Shown here: piece after piece, positions 58,538-64,000 of the stretch
How positions within the stretch are numbered: position 1 is the first letter of the stretch
Layout: the number at the start of each line of letters is the position of its first letter
Source of the DNA: CAVYGM01 sp963768025
GTDB lineage: Bacteria > Bacteroidota > Bacteroidia > Cytophagales > Spirosomataceae
Length of the DNA stretch: 64,000 nucleotides
Direction: 5' to 3'
NCBI GenBank assembly: GCA_963768025.1
Contig: CAVYGM010000001.1
Span: 1-64,000, forward strand
Program-made: the position numbers and the translations under genes
Notes under the pieces: generated by a model
Databases searched by the model: none
The model's input: only the letters and a program-made list of their open reading frames with translations
Told to the model about the DNA's origin: nothing

Positions 58538-59881
58538 ATGAAATCAGTTCGCTCTCTTGGCATCCTTCTTATTTTCCTAATCCAAAACGCCCTCCACGCG
58601 CAGGAGACAATTACCCCAACCACCGCCCTGGATGCGTACCTTACCAATGGCGACAAAACCTACCAATGGGCCGTACGTGACTCGTTTCAACTGGAAGGCG
58701 TCAAAGGCTATAACCTCAACCTGACCTCCCAAAAGTGGCGGAACATCACCTGGCGGCATCAGCTCACCATCCTGGTTCCGGCCCAAATCCAGCACGACGG
58801 GGCTTTACTCTTTATCACCGGCGGCTCCAATACCAACGAGCAACCCAACTGGAAAAAAGACGATGGGCTTCTGGGCCCCCTAACCAGGATGGCTACGACA
58901 AACAAAGCCATTGTCACCATACTGCGCCAAACCCCCAATCAACCCCTTTACGGCGACAAGACCGAAGACGAGTTGATTTCGTACACGCTGCACCAGTTCA
59001 AAAACGATGGGGATCACTCCTGGCCGCTGCTGTTCCCGATGGTGAAAAGCGCCGTGCGGGGCATGGATGCCGTGCAGGCCTTTGCCAAAGAAAAGCTCAA
59101 CCATCCCATCGGCCGCTTTGTGGTAGCGGGTGCCTCCAAGCGTGGCTGGACCACCTGGCTCACGGGTGCAAAGGACAAGCGCGTAGCGGCCATCGGCCCC
59201 ATGGTGATCGACGTGCTCAACATGCCGGTTAACCTGAATTACCAGATTGAGGCCTGGGGTGATTACAGCGTGCAGATTCAGGATTACGTGGACCTGGGCA
59301 TTCCGCAGAGCGAAGGTACCGAGAGCGGACGGGCCATTACCGCCATGGTAGACCCCTACTCGTACCGCCGCGCGCTCACCATGCCCAAGATGATTTTTAT
59401 TGGTACCAACGACGAGTACTGGCCCGTGGATGCCATCAAGAACTACTACGATAGCATCCCCGGCAAAAACCTGATTCACTACGTGCCCAACGCCGGCCAC
59501 GACCTGGGCGACGGCAAGCAGGCCCTCAATGCGCTGAGTGCTTTTCTGGGAAATACCCTGCAAAAGAAATCGTACCCCGAATGTGCCTGGAAATTTTCCA
59601 AAAAGAACAACGAAATCAACCTGAGCGTGCAGGCTACGGACGACAAGCTACTGGATGCCATCGTATGGTCCGCCGACTCACCGGACCGGGATTTTAGAAA
59701 TGAGACCTTTTCTTCCCGAAGCCTGGGCGTAAAAAATGCCAACCAGGTCAAGACCCAGCAACCCTTACCTACCAGCGGCTACCGGGCTTTCTACCTAGAC
59801 CTCAAATACCAGTCGGTCAATGGGCAACCCTATACCGTCAGTACCCGCATGTTTGTGGCTAATCCCTCGGGAATTTTGTAA
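58538..59881 (+). CDS. PhoPQ-activated pathogenicity-related (PqaA-like) alpha/beta hydrolase-fold protein
   Basis: 447 residues, signal peptide ending HAQ (about residue 21). Matches the PhoPQ_related family (PF10142). Family segments are TPTTALDAYLTNGDKTYQW near the start, LLFITGGSNTNEQ, and PNQPLYGDKTEDELISYT. The nucleophile-like elbow is VVAGASKRGWTTWLTGA; a candidate Asp lies in GTNDEYWP and a candidate His in VPNAGHDLG. Biochemical function is unknown for the family; in Salmonella pqaA is linked to peptide resistance. Its place among ceramidase and phosphatase genes suggests an exported esterase. Frame intact. Confidence 0.88.
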   Translation: MKSVRSLGILLIFLIQNALHAQETITPTTALDAYLTNGDKTYQWAVRDSFQLEGVKGYNLNLTSQKWRNITWRHQLTILVPAQIQHDGALLFITGGSNTNEQPNWKKDDGLLGPLTRMATTNKAIVTILRQTPNQPLYGDKTEDELISYTLHQFKNDGDHSWPLLFPMVKSAVRGMDAVQAFAKEKLNHPIGRFVVAGASKRGWTTWLTGAKDKRVAAIGPMVIDVLNMPVNLNYQIEAWGDYSVQIQDYVDLGIPQSEGTESGRAITAMVDPYSYRRALTMPKMIFIGTNDEYWPVDAIKNYYDSIPGKNLIHYVPNAGHDLGDGKQALNALSAFLGNTLQKKSYPECAWKFSKKNNEINLSVQATDDKLLDAIVWSADSPDRDFRNETFSSRSLGVKNANQVKTQQPLPTSGYRAFYLDLKYQSVNGQPYTVSTRMFVANPSGIL

Positions 59882-60002
59882 GCCTAGTCAAAGCATTGAC
59901 AACAACCCAAAAAGCCGTAGGCTTGGACGATAGGGTAGCGCCGGATTTTATCCGGTGGGCTTGAAACCGACCGACCTTTACCAGAAATTAACCCATTTAA
60001 AA

Positions 60003-61355
60003 ATGAATGTAGTCAAAACGGCCTTTATCCTTTTTTTTAGCATTTGCCCCTACCTCTTTTCCCACGCCCAAACCCTCTCGCCCCGGGCTCAGGAATTGCA
60101 AAAGCGGCTGGCGCTGGCTCCGGCCCTCGATCAGCGCATTCTCTTTCCTACGGCCTTTCCCGACCGGGTGATCCTGAACGTGACCGAAACTCCCGAAACT
60201 GCGGTGGCCGTCAACTGGCGCACCGAGACCTCCGTGGATCACGGGCAGGTGCAGTGGGCGGTAGCCACATCAGGGCCGGAGTTTATAAAAGTAGTGCATA
60301 CCTTGTCGGCGCGCACGGAATCTCTGTCCGTTCAGAACGGGGAGATTACCATTGAGGCCAACTACCACTCGGCCCGGCTCGACTCCCTGGCACCCGGCAA
60401 TACCTACGTGTATCGCGTCGGCTTCGGGGATCAGTGGAGCGAGTGGTTTCAGTTCAAAACTCCGGATTCGGGCCAAACCTTAGCGTTTTTGTACTTTGGC
60501 GATGCCCAGAACTCGGTTAAGTCTATGTGGTCGCGGGTGATACGGGAGGCGTACAAAAAAATGCCACAGGTAGATTTTATGCTCCACGCCGGAGACCTCA
60601 TCAACCGCTCCAACGAGGACATCGAGTGGGGAGAGTGGTTTCACGCCGGGTCGTTTCTGCACGCCACCGTGCCGGGCCTCATGACCCCCGGCAACCACGA
60701 GTATGCCAAGGGGGTGATTCTGGCTCCGCAGTGGAAAAAGCAATTTAACCTACCCACCAACGGCCCCAAAGGACTGGACGAAACCTGCTACCAGATCAAC
60801 TACAAAAATCTGAAAATGATATCGCTGGATGCCGAGCAGATTGACGAGTCCGAAACCTTCGCAGCGCAGCAAGCCGCCTGGCTCGACTCTATCCTGACGC
60901 ACGATCCGCGTCCCTGGAACATCGTGACCCTGCACTACCCCTTCTATTCTACTAGCCCTACCCGCAACAACCCTAAGCTTCGTGAGCGCTTCAAGCCCAT
61001 TATTGACAAGCATAAAGTGGATATGGTACTACAAGGCCACGATCACGCCTACGGGCGCGGCAGCGTATCCAACGCCCCCGCCTCTGCCTCTACCCGCGAA
61101 AAATCCTCCGAGACCGTCTATGTGGTATCCGTCTCGGGACCCAAGATGTACGAGGTATCCGATGATCCCTGGATGGATCGCCGGGGCATGAATACCCAGT
61201 TGTTTCAGTTGATTACGATTGAAGGGGACTTGTTGAAGTACAACTCCTTTACCGCTACGGGGGAATTGTATGATTCATTTGAGTTGAAGAAAGGCAAAAG
61301 CGGGATTAATAAGCTTTCAGAGAAGACCCCTGCCATGGCCGAGCGGCTGGATTGA
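60003..61355 (+). CDS. Secreted purple-acid-type metallophosphatase with fibronectin III domain
   Basis: 450 residues from ATG at 60003 (MNVVKTAFILFFSICPYLFSHAQ signal peptide); the ATG at 59955 would spoil the signal. Residues about 55-150 form a purple-acid-phosphatase-type Fn3 domain (DRVILNVTETPETAVAVNWRT..). The metallophosphoesterase domain follows with YFGDAQN, HAGDLINR, TPGNHEYAKG, TLHYPFYS and LQGHDHAYGRG: all metal-binding motifs are present. It releases phosphate from organic esters outside the inner membrane. It lies in a row with a ceramidase-like and a PhoD-like gene. Frame intact. Confidence 0.92.
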   Translation: MNVVKTAFILFFSICPYLFSHAQTLSPRAQELQKRLALAPALDQRILFPTAFPDRVILNVTETPETAVAVNWRTETSVDHGQVQWAVATSGPEFIKVVHTLSARTESLSVQNGEITIEANYHSARLDSLAPGNTYVYRVGFGDQWSEWFQFKTPDSGQTLAFLYFGDAQNSVKSMWSRVIREAYKKMPQVDFMLHAGDLINRSNEDIEWGEWFHAGSFLHATVPGLMTPGNHEYAKGVILAPQWKKQFNLPTNGPKGLDETCYQINYKNLKMISLDAEQIDESETFAAQQAAWLDSILTHDPRPWNIVTLHYPFYSTSPTRNNPKLRERFKPIIDKHKVDMVLQGHDHAYGRGSVSNAPASASTREKSSETVYVVSVSGPKMYEVSDDPWMDRRGMNTQLFQLITIEGDLLKYNSFTATGELYDSFELKKGKSGINKLSEKTPAMAERLD

Positions 61356-61380
61356 TACCAACATCAACATCCCGAACGTC

Positions 61381-61413
61381 AACATCCCGAAAGTTTTGAA
61401 CTTTCGGGATGTT
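61381..61413. terminator. Perfect 15-bp hairpin between phosphatase genes
   Basis: AACATCCCGAAAGTT (61381-61395) and AACTTTCGGGATGTT (61399-61413) pair perfectly over a 3-base loop. The left arm word AACATCCCGAA also occurs just upstream (61365-61375), giving a direct repeat. No T run follows, so it is an intrinsic terminator only in a loose sense; it may instead protect mRNA ends. Confidence 0.55.
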
Positions 61414-61467
61414 ATACAACGAGCAATTACTGCTTTACCTCGTGTATGTAGTTCCTAACCCCTTTCC

Positions 61468-62923
61468 ATGAAACCCAACAGTCGCCGAAAATTTTTCCAG
61501 AAAGCCGGAGCCGGCTTTGCCACACTCACCATCGGAAAATTAACCCTTCAAAAGTACCCTTTTCGTTCCTCCCTGGCTCCTGCCCTCTACTTCACCAATG
61601 GCTTCAAAATCGCCGAAGTGAGCAACCGTTCGGCTCTGATCTGGACCCGGCTGTGCGGACAGGAAAAACCCAATCCGGTCCGGCATCAGCGGATTAAACC
61701 GGTGTTCAGGCATCCGATTGCCTTTGATGAAAATGGGACCGTTGACCAAATGGACGGCGCCGTAAAGGGTACCTCCGGCTGGGTACGGGCGCTGGTATCT
61801 ACGGGTAAAACCACGCTAAAATCCGATTGGATGCCCGCGGTGCCCGAGAATGACTACACGGTGCAGCTCTCCTTTAACTCCCTGAAAGCCGCCACAAAGT
61901 ACCAGCTTACCCTGGAAGCGAAGGCCACTGAAAAAGGGGAGGTAGTGGCAACCGTAGGGACGTTCACAACCGCCCCCGATGCCCAATCCGTGGTACCCGT
62001 ACAGCTCACTACCTCTACCTGCCAGTACTTCTGGAGCTTCGACGATGAGCAGCGGGGCTTCAAAACCTACGACAGCATGGGCCGCATGAAACCCGATTTC
62101 TTCATCCATACCGGCGACTACATTTACTACGACAAGCCCGGCCCCCTGGCGACAAATTCTGAGAAAGCCCGGCACAAGTGGCACGCCATGAACGGCTGGC
62201 CCTCCCTGCGTGACTTTCTTTCAGAATACTCCCATTTATATGCTCAAAGATGACCACGATCTGCTGAGCGACGACGTAAACCCCGATACCCCCGCCTACG
62301 GCGAGCTGACCGTCGGGGAAGGGCTGAAAATCTGGCGGGAGAATGTACCCCTGCTCGACAAACCCTACCGGACGTTGCGCTGGGGAAAAGACGTACAAAT
62401 ATGGATGGTAGAAGGCCGGGAGTACCGCTCGGCCAATAAGATCCCCGACAGCAAAGACAAAACGATCTGGGGGCAGGAGCAGAAGGAATGGTTTCAGAAA
62501 TCAGTCGAGGCTTCGGACGCCACCTTCAAACTCCTGTTTTCGCCCACGCCGGTGGTTGGTCCGGATCGGGATAAAAAAACGGACAACCACGCCAACAAAG
62601 CTTTCGAAACCGAGGGCAGCTGGCTGCGTAGTTTTATCTCCAAACAAAAAAACATGTACGTCGTCAACGGCGACCGGCACTGGCAGTACGTATCGGTGGA
62701 CGCCGAAACCGGCGTGACGGAGTTTGGCTCCGGCCCGGTGAGCGACTTTCACGTTCAGGGCTGGCCCGAAGATGACGTCCGGCCCGAGCACAGATTCTTA
62801 CGCCTTAAGGGCGGCTATCTGGGAATCAAAGTAGCCCGGCCCAACGGCAAGCCCGAAATTACCTTTACGCATTACGACGTGGATGGAAAACCGGTACACA
62901 CTGAAATAAAGTCTACCCCATAG
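61468..62923 (+). CDS. PhoD-family alkaline phosphatase/phosphodiesterase (one frameshift)
   Basis: About 485 residues. The N-terminus NSRRKFFQKAGAGFATL has a twin-arginine (RRKFFQK) export motif. An N-terminal Ig-like domain (about 40-170) is followed by the PhoD metallophosphatase core: TTSTCQYFW, PDFFIHTGDYIYYD, MLKDDHDLLSDD and VVNGDRHWQYVS. The frame changes near 62215, between LRDFLSEYS and the next motif PIYMLKDDHD; both parts are otherwise complete. PhoD enzymes cleave phosphodiesters and monoesters (teichoic acids, phospholipid head groups) using Fe/Ca. Twin-arginine export implies folding with metal in the cytoplasm. Confidence 0.9.
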
Positions 62924-62957
62924 TAAAGGGGTGTATAAGTATTTCTGTCCGCGAAAC

Positions 62958-62991
62958 TTCCCTCCTAACAAGGAGGGTCAGGGAGGTGTAT
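62958..62991. repeat. Dispersed palindromic repeat, copy 2
   Basis: TTCCCTCCTAACAAGGAGGG followed by TCAGGGAGGTGTA. Differs from the copy at 4402-4436 by a transition in the loop and a small indel. It lies in the 171-base spacer between the PhoD-like and symporter genes. Confidence 0.6.
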
Positions 62992-63094
62992 CACCCAAAC
63001 GCCAATCATCCAGAAAGAAAACCCGGTAGCTTAATTCGCTCAATGACAACTACCAAACAATACACTATTCCAAACCTAAACCCCTACCAAGAAG

Positions 63095-63974
63095 ATGCAG
63101 TCCAACGTACTCACCGAAGTATTTCTTCCCCTCGCCCTGGCCATCATCATGCTGGGCATGGGGCTGTCGCTCACCCTGGCCGATTTCAAACGCATCCTGG
63201 TGTACCCCAAAGCCATCTTCGTCGGTATCGTCAATCAGATCATCCTGCTGCCTCTGCTCGCCTTTGCCATCATCTTCGTCCTGGGCCTGCAAACCGAACT
63301 CGCCGTGGGGCTCATCATTCTGGCGGCTTGTCCGGGTGGCCCTACCTCCAACCTCATCTCCCACCTATCGCGGGGTGACGTGGCGCTGTCCATCACTCTT
63401 ACGGTCGTTTCCAGTCTGATTACGGTGGTTACGATCCCTTTCCTGGTCAACTACGCCATCGTGCAGTATCATTCCCGACGGACAGCAGCAGGCGCTGCCG
63501 ATTTTCACTACCATTGTGTCGGTGCTGGTCATTACCCTCATTCCGGTAGCCATCGGCATGGCCATCAACAAAGCCAAACCCGCCCTCGCCACCCGCCTCG
63601 ACCGCCCGGTGAAGCTGCTGTCGGCCATTTTCCTGTTCCTGATCATCGCCGGTGCCCTGGCCAAAGAGAAAGAAAACCTCGTCAACTTTTTTCTGCTGGT
63701 AGGCCCGGCCGCCCTGCTCCTCAATCTGCTCAGCATGAGTATCGGCTACGGTACCTCCCGCGTGACCGGCCACGATACCCGGCAGAGCATCACCATTGCC
63801 ATCGAGTCGGGCATTCAGAACGGTACCCTGGGCATCGCCATCGCGGCCACGCTGCTGCAAAACCCCGCCATGTCGATCCCCTCGGCGATCTACGGCTTGC
63901 TGATGTTTGTTACTTCCTTTGGGGTGATTTTGTGGGGGAATCGGGTGATTCCGCAGGTGAAGGGGGTGGTGTAG
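63095..63974 (+). CDS. Bile acid:sodium symporter (BASS) family transporter (one frameshift)
   Basis: About 293 residues, starting MQSNVLTEVFLPLALAIIML. About ten membrane helices. BASS features: MGLSLTLADFKRILVYPKAIFVGIVNQIILLPLL, then AACPGGPTSNLISHLSRGDVALS with the ligand/sodium-site pattern, and in the second half ESGIQNGTLGIAIAATLL, the crossover helix motif. The frame changes near 63470-63480 (VQYHSRDGQQQALPIF). Family members take up bile acids, sulfated steroids, pantoate, pyruvate or other organic anions with Na+; the substrate here is open. Last gene of the plus-strand block and possibly the inner-membrane step of the locus. Confidence 0.88.
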
Positions 63975-64000
63975 GATGTATTACCTTTCATCCTCATTCC

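Noticed and set aside
1..64000. CRISPR arrays, tRNA or rRNA genes, transposases, prophage
   Set aside because: I looked for regular spacer repeats, tRNA-like cloverleaf ends, rRNA words and transposase motifs and saw none I could support.

Overview
The window reads as a Bacteroidota chromosome of the Cytophagales type (Dyadobacter/Spirosoma relatives; genus is inference). The evidence is three SusC/SusD outer-membrane uptake loci (four SusC/SusD pairs), sigma/FecR/TonB-receptor signalling, two type IX secretion genes (PorQ, PorP/SprF), GC-rich genes with AT-rich spacers, promoters of the TTG-N(19-21)-TAnnTTTG type, and weak or absent Shine-Dalgarno sites. No rRNA, tRNA, CRISPR array, prophage or insertion sequence was recognised.

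Layout. (1) 1-3013, minus: a very large, repeatedly frameshifted gene fusing an alpha/beta hydrolase, a patatin phospholipase and a multi-spanning membrane region; it runs off the left edge. (2) 3436-6057, plus: a LysR regulator, a ferredoxin-NADP reductase-like flavoprotein and an adrenodoxin-type ferredoxin. (3) 6248-17222, minus: a polysaccharide utilisation locus running from ECF sigma through FecR anti-sigma, STN-bearing SusC, SusD and two small lipoproteins to a fused alginate-lyase-like/beta-helix enzyme. (4) 17727-27903, plus: two tandem, related SusC/SusD pairs without enzymes, each ended by a strong terminator. (5) 28013-46702: housekeeping and mixed genes (DinB/DUF1572, M42 peptidase, JmjC-like oxygenase, ADP-ribosylglycohydrolase with a kinase, acyl-CoA carboxylase beta subunit, PorQ, HslU, esterase, FolA, Fmt, GreA, a LolA-like protein, two Na+/H+ antiporters, PorP/SprF). 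A tiny promoter-ORF-double-terminator unit lies between fmt and greA. (6) 46706-50158, minus: a beta-propeller/alpha-toroid protein and a sialidase-like propeller. (7) 50538-63974, plus: ECF sigma, a 63-residue FecR-like stub, SusC, SusD, then a neutral-ceramidase-like protein, a PqaA-like protein, a purple-acid-type phosphatase, a PhoD-type phosphatase and a bile-acid/sodium symporter family protein. This last set looks like an uptake and dephosphorylation/lipid-scavenging locus.

At least thirteen genes are broken by one or more frameshifts, although the shifted frames still encode intact, motif-complete domains. They include a normally conserved carboxylase subunit. This favours uncorrected indels in the assembly over gene decay, but the sequence alone cannot decide it. 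Coordinates for those genes span the whole inferred locus.
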